The position numbers were made by a program, and so were the translations under genes. A stretch of 64,000 nucleotides of DNA from NCBI GenBank assembly GCA_029814805.1, contig CP122393.1, positions 4,133,501 to 4,197,500 of the forward strand. Direction: 5' to 3'. This stretch comes from Geminicoccaceae bacterium SCSIO 64248. GTDB taxonomy: Bacteria; Pseudomonadota; Alphaproteobacteria; Geminicoccales; Geminicoccaceae. This document shows positions 8,957-20,316 of the stretch, one piece after another; the stretch's first letter is position 1, and each line of letters starts with the position of its first letter. Under the pieces are notes generated by a model. It saw nothing but the letters and a program-made list of their open reading frames with translations. It was not told the origin of the DNA and made no database searches.

Positions 8957-11185
8957 ATGGTCGATCGTACGGAGACGGGTGCCGACGGCGTGGGCGCCGA
9001 GCAGATGCTTGCGCAGGCGGAGCCTTCGGCATCCGGACCGTCGTCGCCGACCGCCACGGCGGACTGCGCGCTGACCGCCGCCGGCACGCCGATCGGCCTT
9101 CCGCTCGTCGCGAACGACAGCGGCGGCGAGGGCGCGCTGCGCGTCTCGACCGTCGGCGGAGCGGCGCACGGCACGACCGTGATCCAGCCGGACGGCAACG
9201 TGCTCTACAACCCGGACGAAGGCTTCGTCGGGCTCGACCAATTCTCTTACGGCGTGAGCGACGGCCGCGGCGGCGCGGCGGCCGGCAATGCGTTCGTCCT
9301 CGTCAACCCCGCCGGTGACGGCGCCCAGGCGACGATCGATCCGTCCAGCCTGCCGACGCTTGCCCAGGCCTGCGCGACGGCGACCGCCCTGGACACGGTC
9401 AGCCTGACCGGCCAGCAGGTGGCGGTGCCCTTGCCCGATGCGGGCGAGCGCCTGGTCGTGGATGTCGAGCCCGGCCAGCGGATCGAGCTGCAGGACGCGG
9501 CCTATGCCGATGCCCGCTATGTCGCGACCGACGACGGCCTGCTGATCGTCCTGCCCGATGGCCGGACCACCTTCCTCGCCGGGTTTGCCGAGGCGGCGAA
9601 CAGCGGCAACGCGCCGACCTTGCAGGTCGCCGACGGCGCCATGGTGGCGGCCGACCAGCTCTATGCCGGCCTCGATCCCGACGGCGTGGTCCCGGCTTTC
9701 GGCCCGGCCGGCGCGACCGAGCCGAGCGGCGACCAGGCCGACGGCAGCGGCGCGAACTTCCGGCCCTACGCGGCGGACGATCTCGGCGGTCCGCTCGATC
9801 CGCTGGGTCCGCTCGGCCCGCTCGCCCTGGGCTACAGCGCGCCCGATCCGAAGAATCCGCTGGCGACCTCCAACGACGACGATTCGACCGGGGCAAGCGG
9901 TCCGGCGGAGAACCAGCCGCCCGCGATCACGGCGGACGCCTCGGAGACGCTGCAGGTCGTCACCGAGAACGACGAGTACGACTTCACGACGAGCAACGCC
10001 TTCCCGGCGCTGGTCGAGAAGCAAGGCATCACCGATCCCAGCCTGATCAACGGCATCAACAGCGCCGACCTGATCCTGGACGTCTCGCGCGACCTGAACG
10101 TCAGCTTCGTGTCCGACGCGGCCCTCTTCCAGAGCACGCTCGGCGTCTTCCAGGTCGACGGCCAGGGGAACTTCGTCAATCCCGAGGTCGTGGTTCCCAA
10201 CACGAGGACGGGCATCACCGACACGTTCACGCTGGAGGACGTCCAGCCCGGCAGCCAGCTCGGCTTCTTCTTCATCCAGAACGGCGCCGCCCTGAACAGC
10301 GGCATCGACTTCGACCAGGGCAGCCTCTCCTTCGCCCCGGACGGCCGCAGCCTGGTCTTCACGCCGGACAATGGCGGGCCGGCCGTGCCGCTTCAGGGCG
10401 TTACGTTCCAGAGCGTCGATCCGAGCCTCAACCCCGACGGCGCGCAGCATTTCCTGTCCGGCGTCGACGGCAATGGCGGGCTCCTGGTCGGCATCGAGGA
10501 CTTCGAAAGGACGTCGCCCTTCCACGACAGCGACTACAACGACGTGGTCTTCCGGCTGGACTACTCGCCCCTGCAGAGCTCGGTCCTGGTCAACCTGACC
10601 GGCGACCTCGGGGTCGAGATCACCGACTCGGACAGCGCCAACATGAGCTTCGCGCGCGTCCAGCTGACCAACGGCGCGCAGGAAGGCGACGCTTTGGTGT
10701 TCGACGGCTACACGGTCGGGCAGGACGGCCAAGTGCTCGACGGGTCCGGCAACGCGACCGGCCTGTCGGTGTCCCAGAACAGCGGCGGCACGCTGGATCT
10801 GACCGGCTCCGCCCCGATCGACACCTATGAGCAGGTGCTGAGCGCCGTCCGCCTGAGCGCCGACGTCGACGCGCCAGGCGCGCGCGAGGTCAGCCTGACG
10901 GTGCTGGACGACCAGGGCGCGCAGTCCCAGCCGGCCGGCGTGACCTTCAACGTCACCGTGCCCGACCTGACCGCGTCCTCGACGACGTCGACCGGCGCCC
11001 TCGCCATGGCGGACGTGCTCGACCAGGATGCCGGGATCGGGCTCGACGACGCGCCGGACGCATCGGGCGGCGGACAGGAAGCGGCCGCGGCCGGCGCCGA
11101 CCAGGCCGCGCCCGCCTTCGAGGCCGGCCCGGCCATGGCCGAGGTCATGCCGGCGATGCCGGAGCCCGAGCAGGCGGCGGCATAG
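8957..11185 (+). CDS. Large acidic cadherin-like/DUF4114 protein, probable secreted adhesin
   Basis: A 742-residue acidic protein. Near the N-terminus is a VCBS/cadherin-like domain (LVANDSGGEGALRVSTV through GFVGLDQFSYGVSDGRGG). A following segment resembles N-terminal modules of large bacterial adhesins. Around residue 520 comes DSDYNDVVFRLDY, the DUF4114 signature linked to Ca-binding surface proteins, then another Ig/cadherin-like repeat with DSDSANMSFARVQLTNG. The C-terminus is Ala/Glu/Pro-rich. There is no classical signal peptide and no clear RTX nonapeptide, so the export route (possibly type I) is uncertain and no exporter genes are adjacent. Start 8957 has GGAGAG ahead; ATG 8909 is possible but lacks a ribosome site. 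A strong terminator follows. Confidence 0.72.
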   Translation: MVDRTETGADGVGAEQMLAQAEPSASGPSSPTATADCALTAAGTPIGLPLVANDSGGEGALRVSTVGGAAHGTTVIQPDGNVLYNPDEGFVGLDQFSYGVSDGRGGAAAGNAFVLVNPAGDGAQATIDPSSLPTLAQACATATALDTVSLTGQQVAVPLPDAGERLVVDVEPGQRIELQDAAYADARYVATDDGLLIVLPDGRTTFLAGFAEAANSGNAPTLQVADGAMVAADQLYAGLDPDGVVPAFGPAGATEPSGDQADGSGANFRPYAADDLGGPLDPLGPLGPLALGYSAPDPKNPLATSNDDDSTGASGPAENQPPAITADASETLQVVTENDEYDFTTSNAFPALVEKQGITDPSLINGINSADLILDVSRDLNVSFVSDAALFQSTLGVFQVDGQGNFVNPEVVVPNTRTGITDTFTLEDVQPGSQLGFFFIQNGAALNSGIDFDQGSLSFAPDGRSLVFTPDNGGPAVPLQGVTFQSVDPSLNPDGAQHFLSGVDGNGGLLVGIEDFERTSPFHDSDYNDVVFRLDYSPLQSSVLVNLTGDLGVEITDSDSANMSFARVQLTNGAQEGDALVFDGYTVGQDGQVLDGSGNATGLSVSQNSGGTLDLTGSAPIDTYEQVLSAVRLSADVDAPGAREVSLTVLDDQGAQSQPAGVTFNVTVPDLTASSTTSTGALAMADVLDQDAGIGLDDAPDASGGGQEAAAAGADQAAPAFEAGPAMAEVMPAMPEPEQAAA

Positions 11186-11209
11186 CCAAGCGTTCATCGG
11201 CGGTGAGGG

Positions 11210-11239
11210 CCGGCGGAGTCGCCCGACTCCGCCGGTTTT
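11210..11239 (+). terminator. Rho-independent terminator after the DUF4114 gene
   Basis: Perfect inverted repeat CCGGCGGAGTCG / CGACTCCGCCGG (11210-11221 and 11224-11235) followed by TTTTCGTTT. It separates the adhesin-like gene from the mdh-suc block. Confidence 0.88.
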
Positions 11240-11305
11240 CGTTTATGGCGGAAGGTCGGGCTTGCCAGCGGCCTCAGCCTTGCGACTCCCCCGCAAACGC
11301 GCTAG

Positions 11306-12304
<999 letters not shown>

Positions 12305-12362
12305 GGGCGTCAGGCGCACGACGGGCGGCCCCGGTGAGCCGGGGCGCAAGCAGGAGTCGGGA

Positions 12363-13531
<1,169 letters not shown>

Positions 13532-13532
<1 letters not shown>

Positions 13533-14407
13533 TGTCGGTACTGATCGACAACGACACCAAGGTCATCTGCCAGGGCTTCACCGGCGCGCAGGGAACCTTC
13601 CATTCCGAGCAGGCGATCGCCTACGGCACCCGCATGGTCGGCGGCGTCACGCCGGGCAAGGGCGGCGGCAGCCATCTCGGCCTGCCGGTCTTCGACACGG
13701 TCGCGCAGGCGCGGGCCGAGACCGGCGCGGACGCCAGCGTGATCTACGTGCCGGCCGCCTTCGCCGCCGACGCGATCCTCGAGGCGATCGACGCCGAGAC
13801 CCCGCTCGTGGTCTGCATCACCGAGGGCATTCCCGTCCTCGACATGGTCAAGGTCAAGCGCGCCCTCTCCGGATCGAAGACCCGGCTGATCGGCCCGAAC
13901 TGCCCGGGCGTCATCACGCCCGGCCAGTGCAAGATCGGCATCATGCCCGGCCACATCCATCGACCCGGCAAGATCGGCATCGTGTCGCGCTCGGGCACGC
14001 TGACCTACGAGGCGGTCGGCCAGACCACCGCCGTCGGCCTCGGCCAATCGACCTGCATCGGCATCGGCGGCGACCCGGTCAACGGCACCAACTTCATCGA
14101 CTGCCTCGAGATGTTCCTGGCCGATCCCGGCACCGAGGGCATCATCATGATCGGCGAGATCGGCGGCGACGCCGAGGAGAGCGCGGCCGAGTTCGTCCGT
14201 CAGTCCAGCGTCAAGAAGCCCATGGTCGGCTTCATCGCGGGCCGCACGGCGCCGCCGGGTCGCCGCATGGGCCACGCCGGCGCGATCATCTCCGGCGGCA
14301 AGGGCTCGGCCGAGGACAAGATCGAAGCGATGCGCGCGGCTGGCATCCACGTCGCCGACTCCCCGGCGTCGCTCGGCAAGACCATGTATGAGGCGATGAG
14401 AGGCTAG
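13532..14407 (+). CDS. sucD: Succinyl-CoA synthetase alpha subunit
   Basis: Alpha subunit of 291 residues that carries the phosphohistidine and binds CoA. It starts with [20 protein letters not shown], contains [11 protein letters not shown] and the active-site GHAGAII with His248. The reading frame continues upstream inside sucC, but the ATG at 13532 overlapping the sucC stop gives the conserved N-terminus. A 19-base stem-loop lies between it and sucA. Confidence 0.97.
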
Positions 14408-14411
14408 GCGC

Positions 14412-14430
14412 CGGTCCGCGTTTCGGACCG
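14412..14430 (+). other. Stem-loop between sucD and sucA
   Basis: CGGTCCG / CGGACCG 7-bp stem with loop CGTTT and no U-tract. In a 52-base spacer inside the operon it may affect mRNA processing or stability. Function is inference. Confidence 0.5.
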
Positions 14431-14459
14431 AACCCACACTCGAAGAGGCGAGCCAGGCG

Positions 14460-17342
14460 ATGGCGACACGTAAGGAACTCGAGCAGACATCGTTTCTGTG
14501 GGGGGCGAACGCTCCCTTCATCGAAGATCTCTACGGCCGCTATCTCGACGACGCCGGCTCGGTGGATCCGAGCTGGCGTTCGTATTTCGACGAGCTCGGC
14601 AGCGAGACCCGCGACCTCTTCCTGCGCACGCGCGACGCCTCACAGGCGCGGCCGGGCGGCTTCAACGCCGGCGCCCCGGCATGGGCGCCCGCGGCGGCGG
14701 CGGGGATCGGCGGCGGCGAGGTCGTCAGCCTTTCCGACGAGCGCACCAAACGCCTGATCCGCGACCATCTGCGGGTGGTCATGCTCATCCGCGCCTTTCG
14801 CGTGCGCGGCCACCTCCTGGCCAAGCTCGACCCGCTCGGTCTCGTCCAGCCGCCGCCGCATCCCGAGCTCGACCCGGCGACCTACGGGTTCAGCGAGGAG
14901 GACATGGACCGCGAGTTCTTCCTCGAGGGCATGCTGGGCTTCGACAAGGCGAACCTGCGCACGATCGTCGAGCGGTTGCGCGAGACCTATGCCGGCTCGA
15001 TCGGCGTCGAGTTCATGCACATCCAGCATCCCGAGCAGAAGGCCTGGATCCAGGCGCGGGTCGAGAACACGCACAACAAGGCGAGCCTGAACGCCGAGGA
15101 GCGGGTCGACGTCCTCGAGCAGTTGACGCAGGCCGAGGTCTTCGAGAAGTTCCTGCAGACCAAGTTCCCGGGCACGAAGCGCTTCGGCCTCGACGGCGGG
15201 GAGAGCGCGATGCCCGCGCTCGAGACGGTGGTCCGTCGCGCGGCCGAGCTGGGCGTCGACGAGATCGTGCTCGGCATGCCGCATCGCGGCCGGCTGAACG
15301 TCCTCGCCAACCTGATGGGCAAACCCTACACGGCGATTCTCGCCGAGTTCCAGGGCACGGGCTTCCCCGACGAGATCCTGGGCTCGGGCGACGTGAAGTA
15401 TCATCTCGGCACCTCGCGCGATCGCGACCTGCCGGATGGCCGGATCGTTCACCTCAGCCTGACCGCGAACCCGTCCCATCTCGAGGCGGTCAACCCGGTC
15501 GTGTCCGGCAAGGTGCGCGCCAAGCAGCGGCTGAAGGGCGACACGGAGCGTTCACGCGCGATGGGCCTCCTGCTGCACGGCGACGCCGCCTTCGCGGGGC
15601 AGGGCGTCGTGCACGAGACGCTCGAGATGTCCGAGCTCAAGGGCTTCCGGACGGGCGGCACGATCCATCTGATCGTCAACAACCAGATCGGATTCACGAC
15701 CAGCCCCGCCTACGCGCGCTCCTCGCCGTATCCGTCGGACGTCGCGCGCGGCGTGCAGTGCCCGATCTTCCACGTCAACGCCGACGATCCCGAGGCGGTG
15801 GTCAACGTCGCGCGGATGGCGGTCGACTTCCGCCAGATGTTCAAGCGCGACGTCGTGATCGACATGTGGTGCTACCGGCGCAACGGCCACAACGAGGGCG
15901 ACGAGCCGAGCTTCACGCAGCCCTTGATGTACCGGACGATCGCTCATCATCCTTCGACGCGGCAGATCTATTCGGACGTGCTTGTCGCGGACGGGGTGCT
16001 CACGCCGGACGAGGCCGAGGGCATCTTCAAGACGATCAACGGTCAGCTCGACGAGGCCTTCGAGGCGGCCAAGGGCTACAAGGTCAACAAGGCCGACTGG
16101 CTGGAAGGTGTCTGGTCCGGGATCGAGCGTGCGCCCTCGGAATACGCGCGCGGCCGCACCGGTGCGGATGCCGACCTCCTGCGCGAGGTCGGCATGACGA
16201 TGACGAGCCTGCCGTCCGAGCTGCAGGTGCATCGCCGCTTGCAGCGCGTGATCGGCGAGCGGCGCAAGGCGATCGAATCCGGCAAGGACATCGACTGGGC
16301 CACGGCCGAGCATCTCGCGTTCGGCACGCTGCTCTGCGAGGGGTATCCCGTGCGGCTGTCCGGCCAGGATTCCGGCCGCGGAACCTTCTCGCAACGGCAT
16401 GCGACGATCTACGACCAGCAGACCGAGGAACGTTACGTTCCGCTCGATCATCTACGGCCGGATCAGGCGTCGTTCGAGGTGGTCGACAGCTTCCTGTCCG
16501 AGGAGGGCGTGGTCGGCTTCGAGTACGGCTACTCGTTGTCCGACCCGAACGCGTTGGTCCTCTGGGAGGCGCAGTTCGGCGATTTCGCCAACGGCGCCCA
16601 GGTCTATTTCGACCAGTTCATCGCGCCGGGCGAGGCGAAGTGGCTGCGCATGTCGGGCCTGGTCTGCCTGCTGCCGCACGGGTATGAGGGCCAGGGGCCG
16701 GAGCACAGCTCGGCACGTCTCGAGCGCTTCCTCCAGCTCTACGCCGAGGACAACATCCAGGTCGTCTATCCGTCGACGCCCGCCAGCTACTTCCACGCGC
16801 TGCGGCGCCAGCTGCACCGGCCGTTCCGCAAGCCGCTGATCGTGATGACGCCCAAGTCGCTGCTGCGGCTCAAGCGCTGCGTCTCGACGCTCGAGGACAT
16901 GGGGCCGGGCTCGACCTTCCATCGCGTGCTGACCGAGTACGACACCGATCATGCGCGCGACGCCAAGGTCGAGCGGGTCGTGCTGTGCACCGGCAAGGTG
17001 TTCTACGACCTGCAGGCGGCCCGGGCCGAGCGTGACCTCGACGACAAGGTCGCGATCGTCCGCCTCGAGCAGCTGGCGCCGTTCCCGCAAGACGCCATCG
17101 GCGAGGTATTGCGCCGTTTCTCCCACGCCAAGACCTTTGTCTGGTGCCAGGAAGAGCCGCGCAACATGGGCGCGTGGTCGTTCATCGGCCCGCGTCTGGA
17201 GGTCGTGCTCGAGGAACTGGGCGCGCAGCAGTCCCGGCCTCTCTATGCCGGGCGCAAGGCGGCGGCTTCGCCCGCCACCGGGTACGCCTCGCAGCACGCG
17301 CGCGAGCAGGAGCAGTTGGTCGAGCAGGCGCTGGTCGGCTGA
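14460..17342 (+). CDS. sucA: 2-oxoglutarate dehydrogenase E1 component
   Basis: Thiamine-diphosphate-dependent E1 of the 2-oxoglutarate dehydrogenase complex, which decarboxylates 2-oxoglutarate and transfers succinyl to the E2 lipoyl group. The 960-residue length fits. The N-terminal E2-interaction helix (SFLWGANAPFIEDLYGRYL), GMPHRGRLNVLANLMGKP, NNQIGFTTSP and the pyrimidine-binding domain (FEYGYSLSDPNALVLWEAQFGDF, here cited only as a landmark near residue 690) are present, as is LLPHGYEGQGPEHSSAR. ATG is preceded by GAAGAGG. It lies between sucD and sucB. Confidence 0.97.
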   Translation: MATRKELEQTSFLWGANAPFIEDLYGRYLDDAGSVDPSWRSYFDELGSETRDLFLRTRDASQARPGGFNAGAPAWAPAAAAGIGGGEVVSLSDERTKRLIRDHLRVVMLIRAFRVRGHLLAKLDPLGLVQPPPHPELDPATYGFSEEDMDREFFLEGMLGFDKANLRTIVERLRETYAGSIGVEFMHIQHPEQKAWIQARVENTHNKASLNAEERVDVLEQLTQAEVFEKFLQTKFPGTKRFGLDGGESAMPALETVVRRAAELGVDEIVLGMPHRGRLNVLANLMGKPYTAILAEFQGTGFPDEILGSGDVKYHLGTSRDRDLPDGRIVHLSLTANPSHLEAVNPVVSGKVRAKQRLKGDTERSRAMGLLLHGDAAFAGQGVVHETLEMSELKGFRTGGTIHLIVNNQIGFTTSPAYARSSPYPSDVARGVQCPIFHVNADDPEAVVNVARMAVDFRQMFKRDVVIDMWCYRRNGHNEGDEPSFTQPLMYRTIAHHPSTRQIYSDVLVADGVLTPDEAEGIFKTINGQLDEAFEAAKGYKVNKADWLEGVWSGIERAPSEYARGRTGADADLLREVGMTMTSLPSELQVHRRLQRVIGERRKAIESGKDIDWATAEHLAFGTLLCEGYPVRLSGQDSGRGTFSQRHATIYDQQTEERYVPLDHLRPDQASFEVVDSFLSEEGVVGFEYGYSLSDPNALVLWEAQFGDFANGAQVYFDQFIAPGEAKWLRMSGLVCLLPHGYEGQGPEHSSARLERFLQLYAEDNIQVVYPSTPASYFHALRRQLHRPFRKPLIVMTPKSLLRLKRCVSTLEDMGPGSTFHRVLTEYDTDHARDAKVERVVLCTGKVFYDLQAARAERDLDDKVAIVRLEQLAPFPQDAIGEVLRRFSHAKTFVWCQEEPRNMGAWSFIGPRLEVVLEELGAQQSRPLYAGRKAAASPATGYASQHAREQEQLVEQALVG

Positions 17343-17411
17343 GACGAGGTTGTCGCGAACACCCGGTGACGTGAAGGCGTTGTCCTAGACGACCGGATGA
17401 GGAGAGAGACT

Positions 17412-18680
17412 GTGGAGATCCGCGTGCCCACCCTGGGCGAATCCGTGACCGAGGCGACGGTCGCCCGGTGGTTCAAGGCGGCCGGCGACCAGGTGGCGGC
17501 GGACGAGCCGTTGCTCGAGCTCGAGACCGACAAGGTCAGCCTGGAGGTGCCGGCTCCTGCGGCCGGCGTGCTGTCCGAGATCGCGGTCGAGGAGGGCGCC
17601 GAGGTCGAGGTCGGCGCGGTGCTCGGCATGATCGAGGAAGGCGGCCAGGCCGCCCCCGCGCCCAAGGCCGAGCCGGCGAAGGCTGCCGACACGAAGGAGG
17701 AGACTCCGGCCGGCGACGGCGCGCCTGCGGATGCTGCCGGCGACAAGCCTGCAGCCGAGGCGAAGCCGGCCGCAGGCGAGCCGGGCAAGCAGGCCGGGCC
17801 CGCCGCGCGCAAGGCGGCGGCGGAGAGCGGCGTCGACATCGCCTCGATCCAGGGCACGGGCCCGAAGGGCAACGTGACCAAGGCGGACGTCAAGGCGCAG
17901 CCCGCTCCGGTCGAGGCCAAGGCGTCCGAGCCGAAGCCGGAGAAGGCGCCGACGCCGTTCCCGGCCGGGCAGGCGGGCGGCGGCCGCGAGGAGCGGGTGC
18001 GGATGACCCGCCTGCGCAAGCGGGTCGCCGAGCGGCTGAAGGAAGCTCAGAACACGGCCGCGATGCTGACCACGTTCAACGAGGTCGACATGTCGGCCTT
18101 GATGAACCTGCGCAAGCGCTGGCAGGACGACTTCGTCAAGAAGCACGGCACCAAGCTCGGCTTCATGTCGCCCTTCGTGAAGGCGAGCATCGAGGCGCTC
18201 AAGGCGTTCCCGGCGGCCAACGCCGAGATCGACGGCGACGAGATCGTCTACAAGTACTACTACGACATCGGCATCGCGGTCAGCACCGACACCGGCCTGG
18301 TCGTCCCGGTGCTGCGCGGCGCCGACCGTATGGGCCTGGCCGACATCGAGAAGGGCATCGCCGCGCTCGGCCAGAAGGCGCGCGGCGGCAAGCTCGCCAT
18401 GGAGGATCTCCAGGGCGGCACCTTCTCGATCACCAATGGCGGCATCTTCGGCTCGATGCTCTCGACGCCGATCCTCAACCCACCGCAGGTCGCGATCCTG
18501 GGCATGCACAACATCGTCGAGCGGCCGGTCGTCAAGAACGGCCAGGTCGTGACGGCGCCCATCATGTATGTCGCCCTGTCCTACGATCACCGCATCATCG
18601 ACGGGCGCGAGGCGGTCAGCTTCCTGGTCCGCGTCAAGCAGTGCCTGGAGACGCCGGAGCGCATGCTCCTCGACGTCTGA
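17412..18680 (+). CDS. sucB: 2-oxoglutarate dehydrogenase E2 component, dihydrolipoamide succinyltransferase
   Basis: E2 core of the 2-oxoglutarate dehydrogenase complex. Domain order: one lipoyl domain with lipoyl-Lys in [13 protein letters not shown] (about residue 41), an Ala/Pro/Glu-rich linker, the E1/E3-binding domain ([20 protein letters not shown]), a second linker, and the catalytic acyltransferase domain ending with [16 protein letters not shown], which holds the active-site His. I prefer GTG 17412 because AGGAGAG lies 5-7 bases upstream; the in-frame ATG at 17397, inside that ribosome site, would add five residues. A strong terminator follows. Confidence 0.96.
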   Translation: MEIRVPTLGESVTEATVARWFKAAGDQVAADEPLLELETDKVSLEVPAPAAGVLSEIAVEEGAEVEVGAVLGMIEEGGQAAPAPKAEPAKAADTKEETPAGDGAPADAAGDKPAAEAKPAAGEPGKQAGPAARKAAAESGVDIASIQGTGPKGNVTKADVKAQPAPVEAKASEPKPEKAPTPFPAGQAGGGREERVRMTRLRKRVAERLKEAQNTAAMLTTFNEVDMSALMNLRKRWQDDFVKKHGTKLGFMSPFVKASIEALKAFPAANAEIDGDEIVYKYYYDIGIAVSTDTGLVVPVLRGADRMGLADIEKGIAALGQKARGGKLAMEDLQGGTFSITNGGIFGSMLSTPILNPPQVAILGMHNIVERPVVKNGQVVTAPIMYVALSYDHRIIDGREAVSFLVRVKQCLETPERMLLDV

Positions 18681-18701
18681 GCGTCTCCCGTCCGATCCGT
18701 C

Positions 18702-18740
18702 CGACGGCGCGTCTCGCAAGGACGCGCCGTCGTCGTTTTC
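18702..18740 (+). terminator. Rho-independent terminator after sucB
   Basis: Perfect 12-bp stem CGACGGCGCGTC / GACGCGCCGTCG (18702-18713 and 18721-18732) with loop TCGCAAG, then a T-rich tail. It closes the mdh-sucCDAB block and implies lpdA has its own promoter or depends on read-through. Confidence 0.88.
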
Positions 18741-18863
18741 GATGGCAAAGCGAGGCCGGTTCGGCGGGGATGGGGATGACCTTCGACCTTGGTCTGCCTA
18801 TGTTCGCGGTGGCGGGCGATCCCGCCCTTGGTTGAAACGCTGCATATGTCCGGGACGGAATCG

Positions 18864-20276
18864 ATGAGTGAGGCAGGCTACGACGTCGTCGTGATCGGTG
18901 GAGGCCCGGGCGGCTATGTCTGCGCGATACGCGCGGCGCAGCTCGGCCTGAAGACCGCGTGCGTCGAGAAGCGCGGCGCGCTGGGCGGCACCTGCCTCAA
19001 TGTCGGCTGCATCCCGTCCAAGACGCTCCTGCACTCGTCCGAGCTGTACGACAAGGCGAAGAACGGTCTCGCCAAGCACGGCATCAAGGTGAGCGGCGTC
19101 GAGCTCGACCTGCCCGCGATGCAGGATGAGAAGACCAAGGTTGTCAAGGACTTCACCAGCGGCATCGAGTTCCTCTTCAAGAAGAACAAGATCGATTACA
19201 TCAAGGGGGCCGGCAAGCTCCTGGGCGGTGGCAAGATCGCCGTCGAGGCTCCCGACGGCAGCACGCAGGAGGTGAGCGCCAAGCACGTCGTGCTTGCGAC
19301 CGGGTCCGAGTCGGCGCCTCTGCCGGGCGTGACGGTCGACGAGCAGCGCGTCGTGTCCTCGACCGGCGCCCTCGATCTGCCCGAGGTTCCGGGGCATCTC
19401 GTCGTGGTCGGGGGCGGCTATATCGGCCTGGAGATGGGCACGGTCTGGCGCCGCCTCGGGGCCGAGGTGACCGTCGTCGAGTTCCTGGACCGGATCACAC
19501 CCGGCATGGACGGCGAGGTCTCCAAGCAGTTCCAGCGCATTCTCATGAAGCAGGGCATTGCCTTCAAGCTCGGCACGAAAGTGACCGGCGTCGACACCTC
19601 GGGCAACCGGCTCAAGGTCGGCACGGCGCCGGCGAACGGCGAGGGCGAGGGCGAGGCGATCGAGGCGGACGTCGTCCTGGTCGCGATCGGCCGCAAGCCT
19701 TACACCGAGGGCCTCGGCCTGGAGGCGGCGGGCGTCGAGGTCGACGACCGGGGCCGGATCGTGATCGACGAGGGCTTCAAGACCTCGGCCGAGGGCGTGT
19801 ACGCGATCGGCGACGTCGTGCGCGGCGCGATGCTGGCGCACAAGGCGGAGGAGGAGGGCATCGCCGTCGCCGAGCTCCTCGCCGGCCAGAAGCCGCATAT
19901 CGACTACGACGCGATCCCGGGCGTGGTCTACACCTATCCGGAGGTCGCCTCGGTCGGGAAGACGGAGGAGCAGCTGAAGGAAGCGGGCGTCGGCTACGCC
20001 GTCGGCAAGTTCCCCTTCATGGCCAACAGCCGTGCCAAGGCGGTCGGCCTGACCGAGGGCTTCGTCAAGATCCTGGCCGACAAGGAGACCGACCGCGTCC
20101 TCGGCGCGCACATCATCGGGCCGGAGGCGGGCACGCTGATCGCCGAGGTGACGCTCGGCATCGAGTTCGGCGCGACCGCCGAGGACATCGCCCGGACCTG
20201 CCACGCCCACCCGACGCTGGAGGAGGCGGTCAAGGAGGCCGCGATGGCCGCCTACGACAAGCCGATCCACGTCTGA
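18864..20276 (+). CDS. lpdA: Dihydrolipoyl dehydrogenase (E3)
   Basis: FAD enzyme that reoxidises dihydrolipoamide in 2-oxo acid dehydrogenase complexes. The 470 residues include the FAD motif VVVIGGGPGGYVCAIRAA, the redox disulfide Cys44/Cys49 in GGTCLNVGCIPSK, the NAD-binding VVGGGYIGLEMGTVWRRLG, and the C-terminal HAHPTLEEA with catalytic His and Glu. ATG 18864 starts right before the FAD domain; ATG 18846 would add six residues. Located after sucB, it most likely serves the 2-oxoglutarate dehydrogenase complex. Confidence 0.96.
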   Translation: MSEAGYDVVVIGGGPGGYVCAIRAAQLGLKTACVEKRGALGGTCLNVGCIPSKTLLHSSELYDKAKNGLAKHGIKVSGVELDLPAMQDEKTKVVKDFTSGIEFLFKKNKIDYIKGAGKLLGGGKIAVEAPDGSTQEVSAKHVVLATGSESAPLPGVTVDEQRVVSSTGALDLPEVPGHLVVVGGGYIGLEMGTVWRRLGAEVTVVEFLDRITPGMDGEVSKQFQRILMKQGIAFKLGTKVTGVDTSGNRLKVGTAPANGEGEGEAIEADVVLVAIGRKPYTEGLGLEAAGVEVDDRGRIVIDEGFKTSAEGVYAIGDVVRGAMLAHKAEEEGIAVAELLAGQKPHIDYDAIPGVVYTYPEVASVGKTEEQLKEAGVGYAVGKFPFMANSRAKAVGLTEGFVKILADKETDRVLGAHIIGPEAGTLIAEVTLGIEFGATAEDIARTCHAHPTLEEAVKEAAMAAYDKPIHV

Positions 20277-20287
20277 CGGTTCGACGC

Positions 20288-20309
20288 GCCGGGCCGGTTC
20301 CGGCCCGGC
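20288..20309. terminator. GC-rich palindrome between convergent lpdA and DUF2235 genes
   Basis: Perfect 10-bp arms GCCGGGCCGG / CCGGCCCGGC in the 40-base gap between two convergent stops. Position suggests a bidirectional terminator, but there is no T-run. Confidence 0.5.
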
Positions 20310-20316
20310 AAGCGCC

